The position numbers were made by a program, and so were the translations under genes. The notes beneath the pieces are model-generated. The model was not told the origin of the DNA, did not search any database, and saw only the letters and a program-made list of their open reading frames with translations. A stretch of DNA of 64,000 bases from Rhynchosporium graminicola (Eukaryota > Ascomycota > Leotiomycetes > Helotiales > Ploettnerulaceae): positions 868,001 through 932,000 of the forward strand of contig FJUW01000012.1 of assembly GCA_900074885.1 (NCBI GenBank), in the 5' to 3' direction. Below are positions 1 to 10,983 of the stretch, piece after piece; within the stretch, counting starts at the first letter, position 1; each line of letters opens with the position of its first letter.

Positions 1-629
1 AGCAGGTCTTTGCTGCGGCCGTATGCTTCAAGTCTTCACTTCGTCAAGTCAAGCCTGTCGGGTCTTACGCTGTGTATCATCGGACTCAGACTAGTAGGAG
101 ATTTGCTTCAAGTGCTCCGTTGCTCCCACTTGGGAGCAGAAGAGAGATTATATCTTCACTATTAAGGCTTTTGCAGAAGCGCTTTCGAAGCTCACATACA
201 TAGAAAGGCTTTAGAATGGAGATACTCTAACTTTCTCAACCTTACGTTGCCTCGATCCAAGATTCATCGAAACCACAGTGAGCACTACGTGTGGATTGGT
301 GCATTGCTACCGTACGATACGTTTTTCTAGGTTCACAATCGGCTACAAATGCGAGATTACGGGAACGTAAGTCCGAAATCATATACATGAAGTTCTTGAA
401 AGTTTGCTCCAGTCCATGCCGGGGGCTCTATCGTACGCAAGATGCACGAGGCGGATATGCGGCCGCCTCTATGTGAATAGCAAGAATCCACAATATAATA
501 ACATGGAAGTACTTCCTCTCATTAGCTCATCACAAATCTTAATTACTTTCTCAACTTTATCGAACATATCAACTCCAAAGCTTAAGTCAACCCAACTACG
601 CAATCAACTCAGTTGACGAAATCTTGACG
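1..629. other. Intergenic, no gene seen
   Basis: Only short open frames without recognisable motifs. The last part is presumably the promoter and 5' leader of the FMP52-like gene that starts at 630. Confidence 0.6.
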
Positions 630-1378
630 ATGGCTTCCACAGGTGTAATCGGATCCACTGGTCTAGTCGTAAGTTACCGCATGTATAAGTACTACCCGAC
701 ATGCAAGACATCTGCTAAACTCCCGTCTAACCACAGGGCTCTCACATCCTGACCATCCTCCTCTCCACACCCTCAGTCAGCAGCGTTTACGCCATTGCCC
801 GTCGCCAACCTACCAGCACGGATGCGAAATTGAAGCCTTTAGTAAACAAAGAAACCTCGCAATGGGCCACATCTCTCACCAGCGTCACCCCACCACCATC
901 CCTCTTCTTCAGCGCGCTAGGCACTACCAAAGCAGCAGCAGGTGGCATCGATGCGCAACGCAAGATCGATGTGGATCTCAATCTCGAAGTCGCGAGGGCA
1001 GCTAAAGCCGCTGGAGTCAAAGTCTACGTCTTGATCTCGACTATGACAGCGAGTTCGAAGTCTCTGATACCATACTCGAAGCTCAAGGGCGACTTGGAGG
1101 ATGGCATCAAGGAGATTGGATTTGAGAAGACGGTTATCATAAGACCCGGGTTATTAGTGGGAACGAGAGAGGAGAGTAGACCTGCTGAGGCTGTTCTTAG
1201 AGGGATTGCTAATGCGCTGGGCTCTGTTGCTCATGTGTTAAAGGATACGTGGGCACAGGACGCGGAGGTTGTTGCCAGGGTTGCGGTCGGTGCAGGTCTA
1301 CAAGCTTTGGAAGGCGATAAACCCAAGGTGTGGGAGATCAACCAATCTGACATCGTGAAATTGGGTCGAACCGAGTAA
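630..1378 (+). CDS. FMP52: FMP52-like mitochondrial NAD(P)-binding protein
   Basis: Two exons, 630-668 and 737-1378, joined across an intron with GTAAGT donor and CACAG acceptor, give about 226 aa. The start MASTGVIGSTGLVGSHIL carries the Rossmann glycine motif (GSTGLVGS), and the intron interrupts it exactly between V13 and G14. Downstream come the family signatures YVLISTMTASS, IPYSKLKGDLE and the IIRPGLLVG strand; the pattern of an atypical short-chain dehydrogenase without a clear YxxxK pair fits Fmp52. The family is known as a mitochondrial outer-membrane-associated protein of unknown reaction. Length matches the usual ~230 aa. The first exon is too short to appear as an ORF of its own. 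Convergent with the next gene, 179 nt apart. Confidence 0.9.
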
Positions 1379-1557
1379 AAATCGAAGGCTTAGATAGTCT
1401 TTCTTTGCGCATCCTTATTTAATTCTGAGCAGGGGGGGTTGGCGTAGAAGATATTGGGCAATGGTTTGGATGATTGTTCTGCGTTGATTTGATGATTTCA
1501 TAACAGCAAAATATCATTAACTTCCGCACAGCAAATTGTTCATACAGTATCATAACC

Positions 1558-2039
1558 TCATGGGTCTCCCGCCTTGTTTGGACTTCCTCCACCACTCTGC
1601 TTCTTTCCCACGCCCTTCTCAGCACCTCCCTCTGTCTCTCCTCGTTGCTTCGATACTTCTGGATTCGCAGGTGACACTTCCAACGGATTGCCCTGAATAT
1701 AAAGGTCAGCAGAGCGCCAACTCATCCGGGAAATGGGAATGGAGAGTAGCATACCTCATTCCCCTCTCCGGCTATCTTCTTCTCTTCCGCGGGGTCTGTA
1801 GTACTTGGATCGAATGCAGCTTCGTTTTGTCGTGCAGCTCCATCATCTGTTCCGCTCTTCGAGTACTCCGTGGCTTCGGTGTCTATGCTGTCCTTGTCTT
1901 GACTGTTCTTCCTGGGATATGCTCTGATTGTAGATTGCGAGAAGGGTTGGACACGAATCGGCCTTGGTTTGAAGGCCTGCAGCACTTGAGGTCGGGCACA
2001 AGAGCGTGCTGCTATGCGGAGGATCGAGGTCGGTGACAT
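1558..2039 (-). CDS. small mitochondrial-type hypothetical protein
   Basis: Two exons, 2039-1755 and 1692-1558, with a 62-nt GTATGC..CAG intron, encode about 139 aa. I do not recognise a named family. The first 45 residues are rich in Arg, Ser and Ala with almost no acidic residues (starting MSPTSILRIAARSCAR, with FSQSTIRAYPRKNS later), which is what a mitochondrial presequence looks like. The remainder is very hydrophilic and low in complexity, rich in Asp, Glu, Gly, Ser and Thr, and ends in GGGSPNKAGDP. No membrane segment or catalytic motif is visible. Proteins with this architecture are common conserved hypotheticals in ascomycetes. A mitochondrial location is inference. The phase joins cleanly (95 codons then 44). 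Confidence 0.65.
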
Positions 2040-3692
2040 TTTGGAAAGTGACTTGTTCTCTGGTTACTAACAGGTCAGTTGTTTTCTTTTCCTTGTCAAG
2101 GTTCTGGGAATTGGGTACGAGATTTGGGTGATGAGAATACATACGAGGTTTGTTGATCTCAAAAATTGCCGTTGCCAGAAATGATTGCATTTGAAGCTGT
2201 CGACATTTACAGGTTGTGATACCTCTATCAAAATGAATCTACGTCATCGCGCACTAGGAACTTGTCCACAGTTTCGAGGTCGAGCTTCATCTTATCGCTT
2301 ATCGTAGCTACTGTACAAAATAACCAAAACAAAAAGAGAGAACGCCTCCAAGACTTGCGACTATGTCTTGGGATAAAGTTTAAGGGCTACTTAGGCGATT
2401 TCAACAATTATGAATCCAATTGTGCAAAATCGGCTTTATATAACATATCCATCATTCGCTTGTACTTATACGTATATAACACTTTGCAGGGTTTGATCTG
2501 AGGAGCATAAAAGGATCCGTCTATTCCCTCTATGCCCATCAAATTGCAGTCGAGGCAGCAGTTTGATGCAGCTGTCAGTTCTAGAGAGGATGCAAGACTT
2601 TAGCTTCACTAGGTCAGCTTCCTCTGTGGGGAGTTCATTTCTTAGCGGCCTGTCAATATTCAAGCTTAGTTTATAAGATATTTCTGTTCACTCGTCGAAG
2701 ACCTGCCGCACTTGACAGTATCTGGCTGACTATCGATAACCAACATGATATAGCATCTTGTTTAGACGTGTAAGAGCAATTTCGTGACTATGAACTACTT
2801 CTCTAATTCATAGTCGTAGATAGTTTAGTGACTTTAGGATAACAAGCAAGTGAAGTTGTGGCCTTCTCTAGCTCAGTACACTCTCAGATCGCGGGGTGCT
2901 CCGATCAGCCACATTCTCCTGGCATCGGTGTGCTGATTAGAATGTGTGCATCTTGATAATGTAAAGCCAAGTTCGCACAGAGCGCCAAATTTGTCCCGGA
3001 TCAGATTCAGCTAGGAATCCTCGTAACACGACGTTTGGAAGATAACAAAAAAGTGAAAGTGCATAACTGGACCTTAGAAGCAGTTCTACAAGCGGCTGAA
3101 ACAAACGAACTTTCGGCACCATTGACGGGTGGCCTTCAGCTTCGGCATCATCTTGTACGCTCGAGTTTCTGAGTAACGGATCGGAAGCGAAGAGCATCAT
3201 GCGACACCAGATCCAGAATCCGGGCACATAACTGACCATGTTCGACTACATCTACTGCGGGTGTATGTCCTTTAGGACGCGGCAGCAGGCAGACGCCTGT
3301 CAGCTCAGCTCCCGGTAACGAATAGAAAGTCGTGAATCGAAGGATCACAACACAAGCTCGGAGTTGTTCCAATGACAGTACCCAATTCTACAATATCTCA
3401 AGATCATTTACTGCAAGCCACCAACGGATTCTAGTATATGCACGTCCAGTGTACGACCACACGCTTCAAACCAGCAAATGGGAACCGAAAGCCGTATATC
3501 CAGACCGCAGTTATTGGCTCGCCGATAAGCCTCCTTTGTTGGTATTTTTTGTTTCTGGTGAAACAACTATTTTCGGTTCTGTACCCAGAATACTGTATTT
3601 CCTATCATCATGAATTTCCCTTTCATTTTCTTTAAGTAGCTATTTCTCTCTTACACATGCACTGCCTTGTATCCTAAGACATATTCCACAAA
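2040..3692. other. Intergenic, no gene seen
   Basis: About 1.65 kb, AT-rich in part. Short frames such as 2937-3239 (minus) lack motifs and are probably chance. It holds the divergent promoters of the flanking genes. Confidence 0.55.
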
Positions 3693-4497
3693 ATGTGTTC
3701 TTTAAATTCCTTCCTGTTCTTTCCTCTACTGAGTCCAGAGCTGAGAATCCAGATCTGGCATGAAGCGCTCTTGATGCCACGCCTTGTTCATCTATGGAAA
3801 CACGATGATAAGACTTCAAGCCTCCCTCGTCGATCTGTAGTATCGCCTCTACTCTGCGCCAGCCGAGAGTCTCGCAATGAAGCTCTCCGAGTCTACTCGC
3901 CTCCTGTTTCTTACTCTCAGCTGTTGAAAGTACCAGCCTATATCGGTCCCGGTACAGACATCGTATATATCTCTGGAACAGACGGCGATCGCAGAGTCAC
4001 GAGGAATGTAACTAGGACGTGCGATCTTCTCTCCTGCGACCTCGACTCTATGTGTCCTAGCTTTGCTTCAATACGCAGACTGGTGAGTTCTTCCAGCCTT
4101 ATGTTACGACAGGATCTAGGATTTGAGATATGGCTTTCTTACTTGACCATGTACCCTCGAGAGTCATATATGCTAAAGTCTTGGCCAGGCTATCGACGAG
4201 GACTTCCTACAGCAAACACCCTGCGTACAGTTCAAGAAAATGCCGTATAGTGTATGGAAGCTCATAGTCTTCGACTTGCGTGATCTAGACGAGTTGATTA
4301 TTGTCAGGCGGCAAGTCAAGCTACCGTGGACTGTAAGAGAGGTGCAAGAAAGGCTCGCTAAGGCACAGGAGAAGTTCCTTGATTTCTGGACCGATACTTG
4401 CGAGGATGAGATAGAGTGTCAAACTCTGATGAAGTGGCGCATGCCCGTAGTTACGATATTGACCGTCCGGGAGCTCATTGGCATGTGCTGGTTTTAG
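3693..4497 (+). CDS. 2EXR domain-containing protein
   Basis: Exons 3693-4082 and 4189-4497 (intron 4083-4188, GTGAGT..CCAG) encode about 232 aa. The N-terminus FFPLLSPELRIQIWHEAL is the hallmark of the fungal 2EXR domain, followed by the usual LLCASRESRNEALRVY and DIVYIS segments. Choosing this intron restores the typical IRRLAIDEDFLQ strand and continues into KLIVFDLRDLDELIIV and a C-terminal TVREL. Without splicing the first frame runs to a stop at 4250 with an untypical tail, so the intron is well supported. 2EXR proteins are highly expanded in Leotiomycetes and other Pezizomycotina; their role is unknown. Convergent with TRM12, 187 nt apart. Confidence 0.8.
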
Positions 4498-4684
4498 GGT
4501 CCTTTGGAGGGAGATTCTCCAAAGCGGAATGCAGAGTTCAGACGAAAGACCAATCTTGTTCTTTTAACCTTTTTAACCTTCGACTTTCGCTTCACATGGT
4601 GTTTGCTCATTTTCTCCTAGATAGGACTTGAGGCCTGGGGTTTCTGCTTCCACCAAAGCTAGTGACTGGAGAATTTGAAAATTA

Positions 4685-5944
4685 TCAGTACGAAGAAGCT
4701 TCTGCTCTTCGAATCAAGACGTCAAAAACACAATGCCACACTCCAGGAGCAAACGTCTTTACCATCTCAACGTGCTCAACACTGACAGTCCTTTTTTCTG
4801 TTTCTGCTTTCAATAACTCTTGAAAGATCTCCTGGATCTTCGACTTCCTAGCCTCTATGTCCGCTGCTCCTACATTTTCATGCAAATGGAGCCATCCGTC
4901 GCCTCTCATAACACGGATAGCCATTTCCCAGGTCATTTCGCTCGTTGGTAGCAGTCCACAGTTCACATGCATGATTGATTCCTTCGCTGCAGGACTCATG
5001 CTTCGAAAGGTCTCTGATGCTTCCGCGTTGTCCCTCAAGAATACCACGATCTGCTCTTCATATCCCATGGATACATCGTCATCTTCGACAACTTTTATAG
5101 ACCAGCCATTCGCAACAGCTCCTCTTCTTAAGCCTTCCACAGACCAAGGATTCAGTTCCCACCCAACCACCTGTTTCAGCCCCATCTTAACATAACTGAA
5201 GATAAAGTACCCGATTCCAGCATACAGGTCAACTGCGGATAGAGTCGCAAGTTTTCCCTTGGTGATATTTCGTGTTTCTAACGTTCCACCAGAGTTGTGA
5301 AAGTCCAGAATCCTCGCCTTTTCTTTCACATTCCCTCGACTGAACATCGTATATCTCGGAGCCCAAATTTGAGTGATCCCATTCTGTCTAGTGCTGACCC
5401 AGAATGCCTTCTTGAGATCCTCATCACTAGGAGTCTGTTCTGGTGGCAAAGCTGGTCCAAAGTCGCCATAGAGCATAACCAAGCCACTCGGAGTCCTGAG
5501 AATATTTTCGGCTTCTGGCGCATGTAAGACTATTTGAGGAACTTCATCAGATGAAGGACCAGTTGATTTGTTGAGAGGTATTCCAGAATTGATTGCAAGG
5601 TGAGTAAGTGATCCTTTCCCTTCCCTCCTTGCAATGCCATTCAAAACCAGCTCCCACAGCTCATCCATGGCCTCGGATGTGTTATCGTACCCGACAAATT
5701 CCCACCAGTCCCTTCCAAAGCTACCTGGGGGTAGAAGAACCATCGGAGGGTAGACAACCCATCGCTTGGGTGTAACAAGAGATATCATACGGTTTACAGC
5801 AACTTCGATAACTCCATCCGAATCATTGTGTAGACGATTCAACCATATTTTGACTGCTTCTTCGATTGGATTTATAGGCTTGGGCTTTGGTGGTCTGTCT
5901 GGCTTCGTATGCTGGTATAAGATATGCTCCTTTGTTGACCACAT
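4685..5944 (-). CDS. TRM12: tRNA wybutosine-synthesizing protein 2 (TYW2/TRM12)
   Basis: Single uninterrupted exon of 419 aa. It transfers the 3-amino-3-carboxypropyl group of S-adenosylmethionine to the wyosine intermediate at position 37 of tRNA-Phe (family knowledge). Visible evidence: the Trm5/Tyw2 block APRYTMFSRGN (195-205) followed by KARIL, the SAM-binding loop DLYAGIGYF (239-247), the acidic end of strand 2 WELNPWS (262-268), and a late HENV segment as in TYW2. In Trm5 the corresponding positions read differently (R/N..PPR), so TYW2 is favoured over the m1G37 methylase. Length is in the usual range. The start at MWSTKEHILY is the first Met in frame. Divergent from the capping-protein gene (667 nt). 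Confidence 0.88.
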   Translation of the reverse strand: MWSTKEHILYQHTKPDRPPKPKPINPIEEAVKIWLNRLHNDSDGVIEVAVNRMISLVTPKRWVVYPPMVLLPPGSFGRDWWEFVGYDNTSEAMDELWELVLNGIARREGKGSLTHLAINSGIPLNKSTGPSSDEVPQIVLHAPEAENILRTPSGLVMLYGDFGPALPPEQTPSDEDLKKAFWVSTRQNGITQIWAPRYTMFSRGNVKEKARILDFHNSGGTLETRNITKGKLATLSAVDLYAGIGYFIFSYVKMGLKQVVGWELNPWSVEGLRRGAVANGWSIKVVEDDDVSMGYEEQIVVFLRDNAEASETFRSMSPAAKESIMHVNCGLLPTSEMTWEMAIRVMRGDGWLHLHENVGAADIEARKSKIQEIFQELLKAETEKRTVSVEHVEMVKTFAPGVWHCVFDVLIRRAEASSY

Positions 5945-6611
5945 TGGGAAGAGCTCGCTTGCGACTTCTCTCTTTCAGCCACAATGGAAGGTGTGACGGC
6001 CTAAGACAGAGACTACACGAGATGCAGATCGTGATCTTAGGGTATAAAAACTACTATACTGGCCATATGAGCTCGACCTCTCGATCGATTTTCGATAGTT
6101 ATAGCTGAACCTTCCTCTTAGATCTCGATAAAGAATTTCGAAAGCTCAAAGAATCTTGCTAAACTTCGTCTTTGCACAATCTCGACGTCTTTTCAAGTAG
6201 CTGGGGAAAGATAAAATTTGTCTTCATCTGAACAGTTCGAAATTCGAATGATTCCAAGATAGGAGAGTAGAGCTTCTTTCGCAGAAACACAAATCACTTA
6301 AGTATACCAAGATCCTGAAATTTCGATCTCGGCTAGTAGAAGTATATAAACAGGGACCTCTGCATCGGATGTGTAACCACGCCTCTTGGGCTTGAGTTGA
6401 GCAGCTTTGTGCATGAGGCGCTGCCAAGCCTAGGTAGGTAGGTGGTGAGCCTGGTCCCGCTTAAACCGTTGGAGGGGTATGTTGGGTTCCACATAGTAAG
6501 GCTACGCTGCCTCGCACGCGATCTCATTACTGAGTAACCTCACCACTCCATCAATTACAACGAGGTAGTTGCAGAAATTTACCTCACGAGTTTCCCTCTG
6601 CGTCTTCTGCG
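5945..6611. other. Divergent intergenic promoter region
   Basis: 667 nt between TRM12 (minus) and the capping-protein gene (plus). A short GGTA tandem run lies near 6430-6443. No coding frame is credible. Confidence 0.6.
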
Positions 6612-7826
6612 ATGTCTTCTGCTCTAGCTACAGTTTCCGCATTTGTGGATGGAGCCCCCCCAGGAGAGGTATGTGCCCAGCATTACGTTGCAGCAGAATG
6701 ATGGTTGTTAATTCTTTTACAGCTTGCGGATATCATAGCAGGTGAACAAATGATAGATCGAATCATTATGTGATTTTCTAAAATATTCGTTATAGATATC
6801 AAGGCCCTCACGATCGATACTCCAACGCTCGTGTCCCAGTTAGGACCTGCGTTCGAGAAATACAACGAGGAGCAGTTCGCGACCGTCAAGCTGCCTGGTA
6901 GCAGTCAACATGTCAGTTCGGATTGCCCAAATGCCAAAGGGGCTGGATGTTTGCTGATCCGTCTGCGTCAAGGTCATAATCAGCTCGCACAATTCTCTTG
7001 GGAGTGGAAGATATTATGATGTGGAGAGCTCGTCCAGTTTCGCATTCGACCACAGCACACAGGCATGTTGCTATACTGGATATGAGGGAGCAAGGAACTG
7101 ACAAGATTCAGAAAGCAAGCGCGGTGCAAAGCTACGTTTTGGAAAGCAGTCATTCGGATCTTGTGTAAATCATTTGGGCATCTATGGTTGAATGTACTAA
7201 TGGCTGGACAGGAAGTCTCTCTCCAAGAGTCTGGCAACACATGTGAAGGAGCACTACCAGAATGCATCATACGGTGTATATCCCATCGAAGACGACTCCA
7301 AGGTTGCTATTTTGGTGGTTGCAAACAAATATAGCCCGAACAATTTCTGGTAAGGCCTCTAAAAAAGCCTCGAATCTGGCTATAAAGCTAATATTCGCAG
7401 GAATGGCCGCTGGCGATCTCTCTACATATTCGATATATCATCCTCCTCTTTATCTGGCGCCATCAAAATAGACGTACACTACTACGAAGACGGAAATGTA
7501 CGTCTTCTGACCACAAAACCGATCTCAACATCCATCTCTTCGGCATCTGCAAGTACGATAGTTCGGGAGATCACTGTCGCGGAGAAGAAATACCAGGAAG
7601 AAGTGAACAAAGGATTTAACAACTTGAGCGAGGGTGCTTTCAAGGGGTTGAGAAGGCAATTACCTATTACCAGACAGAAGATTGAGTGGGATAAGATCGC
7701 TGGCTATCGTAGGCATTCCTCCCCTGTCGAGTGCTCAGGAGGGCTTTCCGACAAATATGGGTAGAAGCTAATGCCGTCGCAGGTCTCGGGCAGGACATTG
7801 GTGGAGGAAGCAGCAACAAGAGATAG
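6612..7826 (+). CDS. CAP1: F-actin-capping protein subunit alpha
   Basis: Eight exons: 6612-6668, 6723-6741, 6796-6911, 6973-7062, 7112-7164, 7212-7349, 7401-7708, 7783-7826, about 274 aa, the normal CapZ-alpha length. The protein caps barbed ends of actin filaments as a heterodimer with the beta subunit, at cortical patches. Family signatures seen: N-terminal GELADIIADIKAL, FxKYNEEQ, YYDVESSSSFAFDH, VANKYSPNNFWNGRWRS (the conserved FWNGRWRS block), YYEDGNVRLL, and the C-terminal LRRQLPITRQKIEWDKIAGYR actin-binding stretch. All phases join. Intron 4 (7063-7111) begins with GC (CAG|GCATGT) and has no usable GT alternative: reading on gives a stop within 17 codons. Exon 2 is only 19 nt. Confidence 0.93.
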
Positions 7827-8923
7827 TATTTACATGTATCAACTTGACAGCAATGCAATGAAAAAAAGAAGAACCAGCATATATTATAGGGTATGATGTA
7901 AAGTTGAAGCTAGCTCATGGAGAACGTATCCTTGAAGAAATTCAAACTTCCGCATACAAGGATTCATGGGTCGATTTCTTGATTCCAAACATCTCTCTAT
8001 CCTCGTTCTGCTTAGTTCTTCCCTTGGGAAAGTACAATACAGGTTAACTATGTCTCGATACCTAATCCTGAAGCCATTGCGAGTGCCCTGTTCATGGAGG
8101 ATATTCAAGGCTTCAAAGTAAAAGAAGTAGTTCGAGATAATTGTCAGATGAATGGAGTGTGCCACCACCTAATCACTTCCATAGAGGCTAGGCTGTGTCG
8201 TCTACGGTGACTTTGGTATACCTCGCAACTCGGATACATTTCTTTCCGACGTGAAAATTCATTCCGAAACTTTGCCAAGATATAAAGTCGAAGTCACGAA
8301 AGACTCCTAAGACTGTCAAGACTGTCCAGTACTACAGAATATCCTAAAGAGACAGACTGGCTGCAGAACTCCTAATAGACATGGGTTTCTCGATTCTGCT
8401 TGCATGTAATAGCATCTGGTTCTTCAACCTTTTCCCAGTCCAATGCGTCACGCATGTCAAAGGCGATCCGGTCAGCATACCAAGTAGATTGTCACTGCCG
8501 TCAATCTCTTTCCCCATAATCGTCGACTGGCAAATGGGAAGGACACCCGACCTGCACGCTCAAACCTTGAGGTCGAGGACAGCCAATCGACCTTCTCTCA
8601 TTTGCTAACCGCACGTGCCTCCTTCTAGCGCATCCCTCAGTATCGGGCCTTGGCGTATTCAGCGGAAAGAAAGTCGGAACGTGTTGATAAGTGGCATTCC
8701 GAATCTCCAGAACTATCTGTCGCAATTTCTACTCTCCTCACAAAGTCTCAACCTCAAACAACACTCCTTTGTCGCTTCACTATATCCTCACGACGAATCT
8801 CTGCATTTGAAAACTGCATTGGCAATTCTGTGAAGCAATTTCGGCCACAGTCACATCTTGAAGCTCGCTCAACCACAAGTTAGATCATCCCTAACACAGA
8901 CGGCGACAGCAAAAGCAGCAAAT
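7827..8923. other. Intergenic, no gene seen
   Basis: About 1.1 kb between the capping-protein gene and cytochrome b5. Frames here (for example 8381-8608 plus, 7884-8168 minus) show no family features. The cytochrome b5 promoter and leader lie in the last few hundred bases. Confidence 0.6.
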
Positions 8924-9700
8924 ATGTCTAAGGAACTCACATACAGCGATGTCTCGGGGCACTCGGGCAAGAAAGATTTGTACATGGTCATACACGACAA
9001 GGTTTACGATACTACTGCGTTTGTGGATGAGCACCCGTGAGTAGAACAATTCAATATCGTTCAGGGCATTCAGTTGCAGAAGATTGCTCAATGGTCCGAT
9101 GGTCTTTAAGAATGGGATCATGTGCTACCCTCATGCGGCAAATACAGCAAGCAACAGGACGTTTTCAGGAGTACCACAATCTGTGAAGGCTTGCTGCAAT
9201 TGTCATGGCCCCTTTCGCAATCGTCACTTCGATCATGGAGTTCCCCTTTTGGATCTTCCTAAAGTACACACCAGTTTTTGTTCCTTCTTTCCTGCATTTG
9301 GATCAAAGTCATTGTACAACTTGAGGACGAAGCCATGCTAATGCAATTACAGAGGTGGAGAGGAGGTTCTGCTCGATGTTGGAGGACAAGACGCAACTGA
9401 GGCATTCGAGGACGTCGGACACAGTGACGAGGCACGCGAGATTCTGGAAGGTCTGCTAGTCGGAGATTTGAAGCGCATGGTAATATCTACAGCACGACTC
9501 TGATCGAAGCTTCAACTAACATGCATTTCTAGCCTGGCGACCCAGCACCCAAAGTTTCCGCACCATCTGGCGCCACAGCTTCTTCGGGCGATAACACAGG
9601 AATGGGAATCGGTCTTTACGCTATCATCCTCATCGGTGTTGGACTTGCATATGGCGCTTATCAGTACATGCAGAACCAGGAAGGAAAGGTTTCTCTGTAG
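8924..9700 (+). CDS. CYB5: cytochrome b5, tail-anchored
   Basis: Exons 8924-9036, 9353-9479 and 9533-9700, 135 aa. Electron carrier of the endoplasmic reticulum for sterol, sphingolipid and fatty-acid modifying enzymes. The haem-binding HPGGEE motif spans the first intron (axial His37) and the second axial His61 sits in DVGHSDEA. A Gly/Ala/Ser linker (about 81-103) leads to one hydrophobic segment (about 105-124, [18 protein letters not shown]) and a short polar tail, the classic C-terminal anchor. The first intron is 316 nt, far longer than the others in this window, and contains an 85-codon chance frame. The next two exons join in phase. Confidence 0.95.
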
Positions 9701-10220
9701 AGAAGAAAGTCGGCTATAGAGTGGGATGTCATGATGGATGGATTGGCCGGGGGTCGAGGGCACATTTGTTGCATTTTCTCTACATTGCTATCGTCTAATC
9801 GACTACTTCTTGACGATTTCAGTGTCGTCTCGTTCTGATAGGTCACTACGATAGGGCGTTCGTTCACGGGGGAGTTGAATGTGAACTTTCTGAACAGAGC
9901 TTTCTCATTTGCATATGCGGTCTCAGTACTGAAAGTGGTCTAAAGGGGATTGTGGCCCCATGGCCCATGGGGTCTCCATGACCTGTTTCGATTGGATTGT
10001 TTGGTTGTTCAACAAGTCAACGGACCAGCTCGAAGACTGCTCAATGGTCTATAGGAGATTGGCGCTAAGATCTATACCGAACGGCTCAAACTATAATCAC
10101 AAAGATTTATGTGCGTCATTTCTTCGAGGAGCATTAAGCTCTTGGTATTCATCGCTCAAACGCCATGCATATGCCTGTATCCGCAATCTCCCTTTTCAAC
10201 CTCTGTCCTCAATTCCTTTT
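9701..10220. other. Convergent intergenic region
   Basis: 520 nt holding the 3' ends of cytochrome b5 (plus) and the RING gene (minus). The 9960-10490 plus frame overlaps the RING gene and is its shadow. Confidence 0.6.
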
Positions 10221-10983
10221 CTAAGCAAACATCTCATCATAATCATCCTCATCCTCCTCATCCTTCACTGGCTCCACTTTCTCCTTAATCATCCTCTTCC
10301 TATCCAACGGACACGTCCCCTGCAACCTCAACCACTGGAATCACTTAGTATGGTCACAATACAGTGTGTCAAGATCGAGATCAGGATCAAGAAAGGAAGT
10401 CTGAACCTGACCCAAGATCAAGAGACTTTATGGACGAAAAAAGTACATACCGGACCCACACACTCCAAATCAAACCTATGCGTCCTATGACAAGGCAACT
10501 CGACCACCAGCGGATACTCATCATCTAGAAACGCCTCATTGCAAATCGGGCACGTATCGTTCTTCTTCAAGATCTTCTTGGGAACCCTTTCTAACTCGTC
10601 GAGATAGCTTTGTGGTACGCCATTGACTTCTGTAGGCGGTTGATCGATCAAGGTTTCTAGATCGGTGATTAGCGATTCGAGTAATGCTGTGTTGCGGGCG
10701 TCTTCGGAATCGGCGGTCGTGGAAAGGAGGGCGCGGTATTGTTCTTGTAGGAGACGCTCGGCGGCTGCGACGTCGACGGGCGTGGGTGTGGAATTAACAT
10801 TGTTGTGTGTGGAGGAGAGTGTTGTTGTTTCTATTTGGGAGAGCTGGTTGAAGAAGCTTGACATTGAAGGCCGGCGAGTGCGTGCTTTGGAGGTGGTCTT
10901 GATGTTGTGCTCAACTGAGAGAAGTGTTAGAGGGGTTGATTGGAGGGGTCATTGGGAGGCTTGCCTTCGTAAGGATTCGCCAT
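10221..10983 (-). CDS. RING-H2 finger protein, putative E3 ubiquitin ligase
   Basis: Exons 10983-10965, 10914-10451 and 10334-10221, about 198 aa starting MANPYEVEHNIKT. The C-terminal half holds a RING: CPIC, then PCHRTHRFDLEC, then after the second intron GPWLRLQGTCPLDR. The ligand order is C-C-C-H-H-C-C-D; the last ligand is Asp rather than Cys, as in Rbx1. A highly acidic tail (DEEDEDDYDEMF) closes the protein. The middle (about 60-115) is alpha-helical in appearance with a small-residue and Glu/Leu-rich character. The first intron uses a GC donor (GAAG|GCAAGC..CTAAC..CTCAG). Without it the first Met runs to a stop after about 19 codons; an alternative start at 10864 would give a 175-aa protein. 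Likely role: transfer of ubiquitin from an E2 to an unknown substrate. Confidence 0.82.
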
